Shown here: one piece after another, positions 29,193 to 38,600 of the stretch
Numbering within the stretch: the stretch's first letter is position 1
Layout: each line of letters starts with the position of its first letter
Assembly (NCBI GenBank): GCA_902763155.1
Contig: CACWQS010000010.1
Location: forward strand, 1 to 38,795
DNA length: 38,795 nucleotides
Source: an uncultured Pseudomonadota bacterium
GTDB lineage: Bacteria; Pseudomonadota; Alphaproteobacteria; RF32; CAG-239
Direction: 5' to 3'
Notes under the pieces: model-generated
What the model saw: only the letters and a program-made list of their open reading frames with translations
Databases searched by the model: none
What the model was told of the DNA's origin: nothing
Translations under genes and position numbers: made by a program

Positions 29193-30047
29193 TCAATCAG
29201 TGTTTGGGCGTTGGCAATATCCTTTTTGTTGCAAGAAAAACATTAATTCGGCATCAGCCTGCCGTGTTTCTTCGTTCTCTTGCTCTGATATAATTTTCGG
29301 TTTGCCATTAACTATAATTCGTTTTTCGCCATATTTTTCAAGTAAATCATGATAATAATTTAACAGACCGGCCACTGCATCAGCGCCTATTTTACAAGTA
29401 ACGGTATAATCGCTGATAGCACCTTCAACCTCCAATTTGCTAACCAGATAAATTGTGCATATATCTTGGAAAAACTCCGTTTCCAGTGAATTGGTTGTGC
29501 GAATATTACCATGTGTCTCACTTTTTTCTATACCGAGATAATCGGTTCCGTGCCCGCAAGAATTTAAGGCGTGCAAAAGTCCTGTGTATATATATTGTGG
29601 TTGGTAATCAAATCGGGCAATTTCCCGATTTCGCAGCAAAATTTGCAAATCATCAAAACCATGTAAGTTAGGCAATATATCTAAAGGCAGAAACAGGTTA
29701 AAATCACCATATTTCAGATGGCAGGAGTTTTCTTCAATGCCGATTATTATCAGTGGGGCATCGGAAGCATCTTTTTCGTTCTGCGCCACTGCTGGTTGGC
29801 ATTTGTATAAAGCATTGATAAATTGTTTGGAAAAAACATCATCTCTTAATACCGGTTCTTCATTGACAATATTTACCGATTCGTCGGTTTGCGCAGTTTC
29901 TTTCGATTCGTTAGTTGAGATATTTTCTTCCGCCACCACATTTTCCGCAATTTGCTCGGAAGTATTTTCCAAGGCAGGCGAAGTATTCTCTTCAGCATGA
30001 GCCAGAGAAAAGCAAAACAATACTATAAATGGCAAAAGATACTTCAT
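29193..30047 (-). CDS. Exported protein, unknown function
   Basis: A 284-residue protein with a clear Sec signal peptide, MKYLLPFIVLFCFSLAHA, cleaved before EEN. Next comes a low-complexity segment of about 60 residues rich in E, N, S and T, then a domain with six cysteines (in YKCQP, NSCHLKYG, NSCGHG, DICTIY, VTCKIG and GYCQRP), probably three disulphides. AAGGAG precedes the ATG, and a TATAAT box lies about 20 bp further upstream. No family is recognised. Its general plan, a signal peptide, a polar spacer and a cysteine domain, is like that of the secreted protein at 15122, though I see no sequence similarity. Confidence 0.75.
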   Translation of the reverse strand: MKYLLPFIVLFCFSLAHAEENTSPALENTSEQIAENVVAEENISTNESKETAQTDESVNIVNEEPVLRDDVFSKQFINALYKCQPAVAQNEKDASDAPLIIIGIEENSCHLKYGDFNLFLPLDILPNLHGFDDLQILLRNREIARFDYQPQYIYTGLLHALNSCGHGTDYLGIEKSETHGNIRTTNSLETEFFQDICTIYLVSKLEVEGAISDYTVTCKIGADAVAGLLNYYHDLLEKYGEKRIIVNGKPKIISEQENEETRQADAELMFFLQQKGYCQRPNTD

Positions 30048-30126
30048 ATTTTTCTCCTTTTACCACTATATTATATGATTTTGTTCAGATGTCATTATAT
30101 TTTATAGAAATTCACAGATAAAACGC

Positions 30127-30163
30127 AAAAAGGAGGCGTGAACCATATCATCACGCGCTCCTT
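30127..30163 (-). terminator. Rho-independent terminator, minus strand
   Basis: On the minus strand AAGGAG with GCGTGA pairs with TCACGC and CTCCTT, and the stem runs into TTTTT. The plus strand has no T-run after it. No protein-coding frame leads into it, which points to an RNA gene upstream. Confidence 0.75.
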
Positions 30164-30440
30164 CCAGTCCGTAATTGTTCAAGAAGCTCAGGCCGGTTGA
30201 TATAAAAATCAAGGCCGTATCTTTAAAACACATTACCGGACTTACCGCTCAAACATTGATGGTAAAGGACTTTATTTCAAAATTCCTTAGCCTCAGACGT
30301 TTTGCGACGGTTCTGCTGAACAATTTAGAATTCGACTGCTCAAAAACACCACTGTTCAACCGAACGCTATAGATTTATCTCTTGTAGCGCAATTTTCAAG
30401 CACACCCAAGCGAAAGGATAGGGGATATGTGGCTGAATGT
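30127..30440 (-). ncRNA. Candidate structured RNA, about 310 nt
   Basis: The stretch between a minus-strand promoter-like pair (TTGTCA at 30470-30475 and TTTTAT at 30447-30452, 17 bp apart) and a strong minus-strand terminator has no convincing reading frame. It can form large hairpins: 30304-30367 (GCGACGGTTC near one end with GAACGC at the other, plus GAACA/TGTTC), and 30166-30242 (AGTCCG/CGGACT, with GGCC and TTGAT/ATCAA inside). I looked for signatures of RNase P RNA, tmRNA, 6S RNA and SRP RNA and did not find them. It may be a new RNA, a very divergent known one, or a decayed gene. Confidence 0.4.
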
Positions 30441-30468
30441 AGAGGAATAAAATTATTTTGAAAATATC

Positions 30469-30497
30469 TTGACAAAATACGTCTAAATGAGTTATAA
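30469..30497 (+). promoter_or_regulatory. Promoter for the 30550 gene
   Basis: TTGACA at 30469 and TTATAA at 30492 are exactly 17 bp apart, giving a leader of about 45 nt. Its -35 box overlaps the -35 box of the proposed minus-strand RNA promoter, so the two may compete. Confidence 0.7.
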
Positions 30498-30549
30498 GAA
30501 AGGTGAGAGTTAATTATTAGTTTTGTTTAACAAATAAACTTTAAGAATT

Positions 30550-30945
30550 ATGGTAAAAATTAAAGAATTGTCGAGCTCCAAGCTCGCTTGCGTCATTACC
30601 TATGGCGCGTTAAAAAGAACAGTGGCAGAAAAAGAAATCATTGGTGTGCACGGCATGCATGAAATTCCCGATGTCGGTGAATTTAACCACTGGAACATGA
30701 AGAAGGTTCAGCCGGTGGAGGTGAGTGAAGATGGTAATCTCAAGGATATACGCACCGGAAAGCTTATCAGTCCTGAAAAGAACACTCAGCTCTGGCCTTT
30801 GTTCACCGGAACAGTACTTGAGTATGCTGATGGCAAGAAGCTGTTGCTCTCACGCCGTTTCAACAAGGAACGTTCCATACTGGTGCTGGACATTACCGGA
30901 GAGAAGCATCCGGCAAACGCGACGACTCTGACGGTTAAGAACTAA
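30550..30945 (+). CDS. Unknown protein, 131 aa
   Basis: A 131-residue soluble protein, beta-rich by eye in its second half (TVLEYADGKKLLLSRRF, SILVLDITGE). No domain is recognised. The ribosome binding site is weak (TAAGAA). It has a near-consensus promoter and a strong terminator, so it is expressed alone. Its codons look more GC-rich than those of neighbouring unknown genes, which may hint at a different origin or high expression. Function unknown. Confidence 0.7.
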   Translation: MVKIKELSSSKLACVITYGALKRTVAEKEIIGVHGMHEIPDVGEFNHWNMKKVQPVEVSEDGNLKDIRTGKLISPEKNTQLWPLFTGTVLEYADGKKLLLSRRFNKERSILVLDITGEKHPANATTLTVKN

Positions 30946-30960
30946 CCTTTCAGATTCTAC

Positions 30961-31002
30961 AAGTCCCCTTGCAAAGCAGTAGCTTTGAGGGGACTTTTCT
31001 TT
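30961..31002 (+). terminator. Rho-independent terminator
   Basis: AAGTCCCCT and AGGGGACTT form a 9-bp stem, extended inside by CAAAG/CTTTG, and TTCTTTTT follows. It ends the transcript of the unknown gene at 30550-30945. Confidence 0.9.
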
Positions 31003-31040
31003 TTAAATGTTTTTAGAACCCTTAATACTAGATTTTATCA

Positions 31041-31262
31041 TGTCTTTTTTATTTTAATGGTGGAGCTAAGCGGGATCTTCTTGCTCCGTAAGCTCTGCCT
31101 GCGCCATCGCTTGGCAATCGCTAACTACGCTTCGGTCACTTGTTCCCATCGTCTCGTCGCTGGGCGCTTTCGCTTCCTTACTCGACGGGGAACTTCGCCC
31201 GTCGTCCAAAAACAACATTTTGAGGTTGTTTTTGTTCCTCCGGCCGCTGACCAAGGTCAGCG
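31041..31262 (-). repeat. Structured element, left copy, inside a tRNA-Ala fragment
   Basis: 31041-31077 repeats, base for base over 37 bp, the 3' end and downstream flank of the intact tRNA-Ala gene (31310-31346). The tRNA sequence is interrupted in its T-loop; after an insert it resumes with CCGCTGACC at 31244, as in the tRNA. The insert contains a 109-bp core (31132-31240) shared with the right copy: TCGGTCACT at one end, a hairpin AAAAACAAC/GTTGTTTTT and CCTC at the other. An 8-bp palindrome CGCTGACC/GGTCAGCG closes it. Confidence 0.75.
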
Positions 31263-31285
31263 TTTCTCAATTTATTTCACTTTAA

Positions 31286-31312
31286 AACAAAAAAAACAGG
31301 GATAAACCCTGT
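31286..31312. terminator. Terminator of the tRNA-Ala gene
   Basis: ACAGGG and CCCTGT form a 6-bp stem with a 5-nt loop. T-runs follow on both strands, so it can end the minus-strand tRNA transcript 14 bp beyond its CCA. Confidence 0.75.
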
Positions 31313-31326
31313 CTTTTTTATTTTAA

Positions 31327-31402
31327 TGGTGGAGCTAAGCGGGATCGAACCGCTGACCTTCTGAATGCCATTCAGACGCTCTCCCAGCTGAGCTATAACC
31401 CC
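31327..31402 (-). tRNA. tRNA-Ala (anticodon GGC)
   Basis: On the minus strand the 76 nt fold into a full cloverleaf: acceptor GGGGTTA/TAGCTCC, a D-arm in GCTCAGCTGGGAGAGC, anticodon stem TCTGA/TCAGA around loop ATGGCAT, T-arm around GTTCGATC, and an encoded CCA. The GGC anticodon reads GCC and GCU. Parts of this gene are duplicated on both sides, but only this copy is complete. Confidence 0.95.
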
Positions 31403-31574
31403 AACTCCTTTGGTGTTATAGTTCTAGCTGCTCGGTCACTCGTTTTCTAAATTCGCTACGCGTCGCTTACGCTTGCTTGTTCATTAAGAAAACTTCGCCG
31501 CTTGCGGTAAAAACAACATTTAGAGGTTGTTTTTATCCTCACGCCCAGCTGAGCTATAACCCCAACTCCTTTGG
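31383..31574 (-). repeat. Structured element, right copy, between tRNA 5' fragments
   Basis: A 31-bp direct repeat, made of the 5' end of the tRNA gene and its upstream flank, occurs at 31383-31413 and again at 31544-31574. Between them is a 109-bp core (31432-31540) homologous to the left copy and in the same orientation. It has TCGGTCACT, a stem GTTTTC/GAAAAC, the constant ACTTCGCC, the hairpin AAAAACAAC/GTTGTTTTT and CCTC. The left copy has GTTCCC/GGGAAC in place of GTTTTC/GAAAAC, so pairing is kept by double changes. Confidence 0.75.
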
Positions 31575-31645
31575 CATATACCTCAAAAACAAGTTCTGTA
31601 TAGCAAAACGAAACGAAAATGTCCAGAACTTTTTTATTTTTTACA

Positions 31646-31671
31646 TGAAAAAAGCACCAATAAAGGTGCTT
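31646..31671 (-). terminator. Terminator for the 31706-32488 gene
   Basis: On the minus strand AAGCACC and GGTGCTT form a 7-bp stem followed by a T-run. It lies about 35 bp after the stop codon. Confidence 0.8.
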
Positions 31672-31705
31672 AAACTTAATCAGATAAATTAACTTAGTTA
31701 AATAT

Positions 31706-32488
31706 CTATTTCATTTCATTTATTTTTTTCAAAACTTCTTGCGTTACATCAACTGTATATTTCGTTAACGCCGTAACTGCCTGCGAGCGGAAAATAGTAT
31801 TAGCTTTTTGCTCCACAGCCACCTGAGCCATCGCCTGATTGATTTTTGCCATAGTATCATGCAAAGCATCTTGATATTCTTCCACCACTTTATCACGCTT
31901 TGCTACCAGAGAATTGAGATAAACATCGGTAAAATCGGCCTTAACCTTTGCATTTTTAAGATTTTTAATCTTCTTCTGTGCTGCCGTAACATCACTATCT
32001 AACTTAGCAATTTTCAGCTCAAAATCGGTATTTCGCTCATTAATATTAAGCTGTTTATATATTTCTTCCATGTTGCACACAAAAATGCGTCGATTATTGA
32101 CTATTTCTACCGCAGTTTGGTTTTGCAGTTCTTCTACCCGATTGCTAAGTTCAGTAACACTGTTTTTCTGTTCATTGATTTCATTTTTCTGTTCATTGAT
32201 TTTATGAGCCTGTATTCCGGCCAAAATTGCCAATATAGCCAGTAGCAAATATACAAGTAAAAATTTAAAGTTGCCATAAGCTCTGAGCAGTTTTTTTTCA
32301 GTTTCCTCAATTACTTTATTAGCTTCGATTTTTTTCTTTATTTTTGTAGCATTATTTGTTACTGCATTAGACTTGGTTTCTTCTGTTTTCTTTGTCTTTT
32401 TTACCGGAGCTTTACTTGTTGTCGCTTCCAACTTTAATTCATTATCTGTCGGTTGTTCAGCCTTTTTCTTAGTTTTAACTGTTTTCAT
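31706..32488 (-). CDS. Membrane-anchored coiled-coil protein, Skp- or TrbI-like
   Basis: A 260-residue protein with a lysine-rich cytoplasmic N-terminus (1-70), one membrane span (about 75-93), a coiled coil (96-127) and a C-terminal domain. That domain starts RRIFVCNMEEIYKQL (133-147) and ends in VDVTQEVLKKIN. This pattern of a strand, long helices and a final DxTxxVLxxI segment is that of the periplasmic chaperone Skp (OmpH), but Skp is soluble with a signal peptide. TrbI of F-type secretion systems is also anchored and ends similarly. AAGGAG precedes the ATG. It follows the autotransporter adhesin on the same strand after 154 bp and a possible terminator. A role as helper for that adhesin is a guess from position. 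Confidence 0.65.
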   Translation of the reverse strand: MKTVKTKKKAEQPTDNELKLEATTSKAPVKKTKKTEETKSNAVTNNATKIKKKIEANKVIEETEKKLLRAYGNFKFLLVYLLLAILAILAGIQAHKINEQKNEINEQKNSVTELSNRVEELQNQTAVEIVNNRRIFVCNMEEIYKQLNINERNTDFELKIAKLDSDVTAAQKKIKNLKNAKVKADFTDVYLNSLVAKRDKVVEEYQDALHDTMAKINQAMAQVAVEQKANTIFRSQAVTALTKYTVDVTQEVLKKINEMK

Positions 32489-32586
32489 TTTTACTTCTCC
32501 TTTTGATACCCATTATAATATCTGCCTAAATGTGTTAAAGTCAAGATTTTTTATAAAAATGTAAGGGTAGGGGGATTTATTGGCAC

Positions 32587-32615
32587 AAAAAATATGAGGA
32601 GAGATTTCTCTCTCC
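32587..32615 (-). terminator. Possible terminator after the adhesin gene
   Basis: On the minus strand GGAGAGA and TCTCTCC form a 7-bp stem with a GAAA tetraloop. The T-run begins five bases after the stem, so termination may be weak and the next gene could be read through. Confidence 0.5.
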
Positions 32616-32642
32616 CCACATTTTGCTTTTCGGTTTTTCAGA

Positions 32643-35600
32643 TTACCACGAATACGTGACACCCATACGACCTGTAGCTTCAGCATTATCCCAAGCTACA
32701 CCGGCGTTGAATAACAAGTTATCCGTGAACCAGTGGAAACCACCAACTGCGGCTGCCGTATGACCTTTATACATACCGGTGCCGACAGAAAGTTGTGTGT
32801 CACCCTTAGCTCTGCCGTTCGGAACCAAAGCAGACAATGCTGCTTGGCTTGCCATACCGGCTTCAAAGTCATGACGCAATTCTCTGTAGTTGTAGTCTAA
32901 CTGGTTAATCGCCTTACTGAAGACCTCGTTAGAATGATTGAGTTTAGCATCAACATTGTTGATTACACTTGTCAAATCATTTGCCGTAATGTCTTCTGCA
33001 AAGGTCATATTACCAATAGCTCCATCCAAAGCAGACAAGTTAGCGTTAACCGTATTTCCCGAAGAAATCAGGTTTGTGCTATACTCTTCTTTGAATTGAC
33101 CGATATTAGATGCAACTTCCGAAATCATTGTTGTCAAATCTTTCGAACCATCATTGGTAGCAACATAACCATTCGAACCACTGTTGTTCTTATAGTTAGT
33201 GCGATCACCCATAGCAACATCTAAGCTGTTGAAGTGATCAGATGCCGTAATGCCGTCTTCTGCAGTAGATGCCGTTGTAGCCAAGTTGGTGTGTGCCAAG
33301 GTAGAGTTAGTACCTAAGTCTTTGATTCCACCTAAACGTTTATCTAAAGCAGACAAGTGTTCAGCCACAGACTTATTAGCGCCATCTAAGTTACCCTTAG
33401 CTGTGCCATCAAGAGCCTTAACGTTGCCTACAACTGTATCAATAGCCAACAGAGCCTCGGTTGCATTATCAATAAATGTAGCCGGTTCTGTGTCTGTTGC
33501 GGCAGTCTTTTCAAAGGTCTTGGTAGTCGAGCTGCTCAAGTCCATTGTTCCCATTGCATTATCCAAAACTTGAATAGCGTCATGCAATGTTGCTACGTTC
33601 TTAGCTTTAACTACACCGGTACCATTGTTGGTATATTTAGCATTTTCAGCACTAGCCATAACCGTAGCGGTTGTTGCCAATGTTTCAGCCGAACCGTCAC
33701 CTGTTACAGGAGTAGCACCGGTATCAATAGCTGTCACTCTCGTTCCGGCTAAAGTAAAGCCTTCGTTAGCTACAACTTCTTTACCGGATACATATCCTGC
33801 AGCGGTAACATCTTTAGTGGTATAGATACCAGCCGGACCCATGTGAGAATGGTCTGTTCCGTCTGTTACATAAACGCCGGTCGAACCAACGCTAACAGAG
33901 TTGGTACCTTCTCCAACCCAAAGTCCTGTTTTGCTTACATTAGCAGTCTTTGTTCCGTCAGAAGCCCACATACCTGTGCCGCTTACACCAGCTTCATCGC
34001 TACCTTTCTTGACCCAGAGTCCTGTGCTGCCTAAAGTAGATTGATTATTATCATTCTCTTTAGCAACAATACCTGTGTCATACATTGCGGTAACTTTACC
34101 GGCAGGATCACCAACCATTACGCTCTTATCAGCCAAGATTGTGCCTTCGCCGATGACAACTTCTTTGCCATCACCTTTACCGAACTGGGTGGTCTTAGCA
34201 TCGGTGTCGATTTCTATAACATATTTACCGTCTTCACCCAAAGAAACAGTGTGTGTATCACTACCATCGTTGGTAACTAACATACCTACTGTTCTACCAT
34301 TGTTAGTAGCTGTCATAGAAGCTTCGGTTTCGGTCATATCAATATTTGTTGATCTACCGTCGCCGGAAACAGCTATGTTCAAAGCCTTAGAATCAGCTGT
34401 TCCATCTTCGTCGGTATCTACTGTTGCAGTGCTACTAACCTTCATACCGGTCAGTTTGTTATTACTATCAACAGTACCAACGGTCGTTGTTGCAGCCAAG
34501 TTACCAACTTTTACTTCACCAGCCGGAGCTATTTCTGTTCCGGTTCCGTGAATTTCAGCCGAAATACCGGCAGCCGCAGCAGCAGCGTTTCTGGCAACGT
34601 TGTTGATAGCGTCAGTTAAGTTGGTAGCTTTATTAGTGTCAGTTACAGCTTGACCATCAGATGTGGTATATGCTTCGGTGAAGTTCAAATTACCGTCAGC
34701 TGCGGCAGCTGCTGTAGCAACGTTTTGAATTGCAGTTGCAATATCAGCCGGATTAGACTTATCGCCTGTTGTAGTATCAATTGTCTTTGCATAATCAGCT
34801 GTGATACTGCCAATGTTACCAATAGCTTGATCAAGCTGAGTAACAGCCGAAGTCAAGTCTGTTGTGGTAGCTGCAATGTTGTTAGTTGTAGGATTGCCAT
34901 CTGCATCCTTAAACGTAACAGTACCAACTTTATCACCGAGAGTATCAACAGCCGTAGCCACATTCACGATAGCAGCATGAATGGTGCCGGCAGTGCCAAC
35001 AGAAGTCGGCAGTGTTTCACCTGTTCCTGCGCTGAATTCAGCATTTTGAGCACTCTTCATAACTGTTGATGTTGTTGCCAAAGTCGAAGCGCTACCATCA
35101 GCTGTTGTAATGGTTGTACCATCAGTATCAATAGCTGTTACTTCATCGCCATTCAAAGTCAATGAACCGGTCTGAACTGTGCCTTCGGCTACTACGATAT
35201 CACCCTTAGTTACGTTGATATCGCCCTTAGCTACGGTTAAGTCTTCTTCAGCAACATTGATACCCTTATCAAATCTGACAACATCCTTGAATATGTTATT
35301 ACCTGTCCAAGTATGATCAGCTCCATCAATACCATTGATAGCAGAACTAATCGCATCATCAACGGTGCTACGAACTGTAGCATTCGTTGCTAATGTTTGA
35401 TAATCTGCATCGGTAAGAGCAGTAGCAGCAGCTACTTTAGCACCGCTGGAAATTGCTTTAGCTTCTGTTAAGCCTGTGCCTGTTCCTAAGGTCAAACTGC
35501 TGAAGTTAGCAGCTCCACCGAGCTTAGCATAATTTTGGAAGTAGGTGTAAATCGTGCCTGATTTAACCAACTTAGTACCATTAGCTTCAATATCACCGAA

Positions 35601-38600
35601 TGCAGCATCATCAATGTTGCTTACTTTGATTTTACCGACTTTCAGCTTGTTGTTTCCATTAACAGTGATGTAGTCTTCGCTGTTGTTAGCAATACCTTGA
35701 AGCGAGCTATCAGCTAAATCTAAAGACGCTTGAACACCGCTACCCAACTTACTATAAGTAACAGCACCGTCCTTAATCATCTTGGTTTTGATTGCTCCGT
35801 CTTCAACTTCTAAATCAGCAAATTTGCCGGATTTAGCAACAGCTGCTAGATCTGCATCATTTGCTTTCTTAGCCAATTCGCTGTTAACCGTCTTAGCATT
35901 ATAAATCTTGCCATCAGCCGGTTCAGCCGTTACCGAATTCAACACATCAGCAGTGTTAACTTTGCCATCTAAAGCTTTTGCAATAGCTTTTTCTGAAGCA
36001 ACATTGTCTTCTTTAGCATCTGCCGTTGCGGCAATTGTTTGAACAATCTTGCTACTGCTGATTACGCTCTCAGCATCAGCTTTGCCTTGCAATGCCTTAC
36101 CGATTGTGCCGGCAGCATATTCAGCACCAGAGTTGTACGTGCCTTTAACAGCATTTTCTGCAACATAGCTGACAACAGTCTTACCATCGCCCATACCAGC
36201 CAACAAACCGGCATTGGTTGTGATTTGTGCAATCTTAGCAGCTGTCAATTCTTCAGCACCTGCACCTGTGCCCAAAGTCAGCGAAGCATCGCCGTTTTGA
36301 ACAGCAGAAGCGGCCTTAGCTAATTTATCTTGAACAGTTTGTCCCAAAGCACCTTCAGCTACAGACTTCTCTGCAAGCTTAGAACCATCAAGGTCTTTAG
36401 CAGCACCTGTGGTGTATTCAGACAACAACATGTAGTCATCCAAATCTGTAGCATCAGCCTTACTATCCAAAGCGTCGGTTAAACCTGTAACCTTGCTTTG
36501 AGCAATTTCTTTAACCGACAGTACACCGGCATCAGAAACATTGAATTCATCAGCATTAGCATCTTTGACTTTATATTCAGCAAATTTGCTGTAGATGACA
36601 CCGGATTTAACCAGTTTATCACCATTTTCTGCGATAGCACCGAATGCAGCAGCTTCCATGTTATCTACACCGATTTCACCGATAACCAACTTATTGGTTG
36701 TTGGATCGAGAGTGATGTAATCTTCACCACCTTCTTTAATTCCTTGAACAGAATTTGTAGCCTTAGTTAATTTAGCTACGACACCTTCAGCCAACGAACC
36801 TTCAGCGATTGAACCGGACGCAATCTGAGAACCATCAAGTTGTTCATCTTTAGCATAGAACTTCGCTTCTGCACCAGCTGTGGTGTAGAATGTAGCTTTG
36901 TTGGAAGAATCAATCTTATCATCATAGATAGTAGCTGTCTTTTCGTCGTTTGCTACATCCAAACGCTTAGAATCTACATACAATCCCAGATATTGAATAG
37001 CCTTACCAACATTGGTTGCTGTGGTGCGCGGATTAGCATCAGGGTCTTTCAACGAACTGATGTTATTCCACAAACCTGTATCGATGTGCAGATAACCATC
37101 CAAAGCCAAGATAGCGTCTGTAGCGTTGGTTGCAGCTCTTACATCAGCAATTAAAGCATCGCTGAAATCAACATCGCCGATTGCGCTATCCAAAGCCGTC
37201 AAGTTTTCAGCCACATTGCCTGCACCTGTAGCTTTTTTATAAGCTTTCAGATTGTTTGTCTCATCCAAATCCTGCATCATGCCGAATACGTTATCGAGTT
37301 CGATTAAGTCTTGAGCAACTGTTGTACCAACAGCCAAGTTACCGCGATATTCACCTTCTGCATTATTATTGAAGGTAGATAAAGTCGGATATCCTTCGCC
37401 TTGGTTGCCATCAAACTTAGCTTTACCTCCAACTTCGGTAATCAAGTGATCAACTTTACCCAATGCCGCATAAACAGCTTCGGTTGTTGCAAGTGTGCTT
37501 GCATTGTGATTTTCGCTGTTAATCATAGCAGACGAAATTGCATTAACTGTCTTTTCGCCCATTGTAATGCTATCAACATTCAAACCACCTTCAACAGTTG
37601 TTTTGCCGTTCAAGTTGATTACGTTCGGATCATCTGCGGTAGCACCGGCTTTAGCTTCGAAGATTACGTTATCATCTTCACCTTCTTCTTCAGCAGGAAC
37701 AGCAACTTTCAGCGATTGTGTATCAACGCTGTTAGCTGTGATTTCATCAGCCGTGATGTCTTGTTCCGGATCGCTCAAAGCATCTTGAATCGATTCAACA
37801 ACAGTCTTCTTACCGATAACTGTTTCACCATCCAATTTGTCTTCAAAAGCATTACCGACTGTATTCAAAGCACTTACAACTGTTCTCTCTGTTGTTTTCT
37901 TTGTTAAACCATTATACATAGCAGAATTCAACTTTTCAGAGAACGAATTTGCATTGCTTGTATCAACATTGATATCCCAACCTAATTGGTCTTGCTTCAT
38001 GTTGAATCCGATTTCTTGGGCAAATTGAGCAAATGCACCGGCAGAAATTGCTTTACCGCCTAATGTACCCAAGTTACCTAAAACAGTCTTCATATACTTG
38101 GTATCTGCTGGGTTAGCCGCCAAAATGCTGTTGGAAATCTTACCATCAATAACAGCGTCTGCCTTAGCTGCAGAATATACAGTAGCGTCAGTCGGAGCCA
38201 AGTTATTTGTTGTTGTAACAATGTTAGCCGTAGCAAACTTTTCAACATCTAATTCGTGCAAAGCACCGGCAATGTTATCAGCAGCAATGTTGTTACCTTT
38301 GCCGTCGCCGCCTTGCTCAGCACTAGCACCAAGCTTGTTCAAAGCTGTTTGGAGTTGAGTTTCTCTGTCTGCATCAACATCAACACCCAATACATATTCA
38401 GCCCAGTTGTGACCTTTATTATACATATTGGTTACACCTTCGGTAATGTTCGCAACTGCTTTATTTACTGTTGCTTTAGATGCCAATACGTTGTTACCTT
38501 CGCTTGCACCAGCAACTTGGTCAATGCTATTAACGCTTGTACCGTTCATTGTCAACGCAGCATCTGCAGTTCCTGTTGAAGTCAAAGCCAAAGATGTAGC

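Noticed and set aside
30175..30372. A 65-codon plus-strand frame in the candidate RNA region
   Set aside because: It lacks a ribosome binding site and runs antisense to a region with minus-strand promoter and terminator signals.
30127..30440. tmRNA, RNase P RNA or 6S RNA as identity of the structured region
   Set aside because: No tRNA-like T-loop or tag frame, no conserved RNase P core such as GAGGAAAGTCC, and no single long hairpin with the 6S bubble could be found by eye.
31477..31692. A 71-codon frame over the right tRNA-linked element
   Set aside because: It crosses a structured repeat and a tRNA fragment and has no translation signals.
33250..34551. Several long plus-strand frames opposite the adhesin
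   Set aside because: They are antisense to a repetitive, compositionally biased gene, are rich in Ser, Val, Pro and Ala as expected from its complement, and lack ribosome binding sites.
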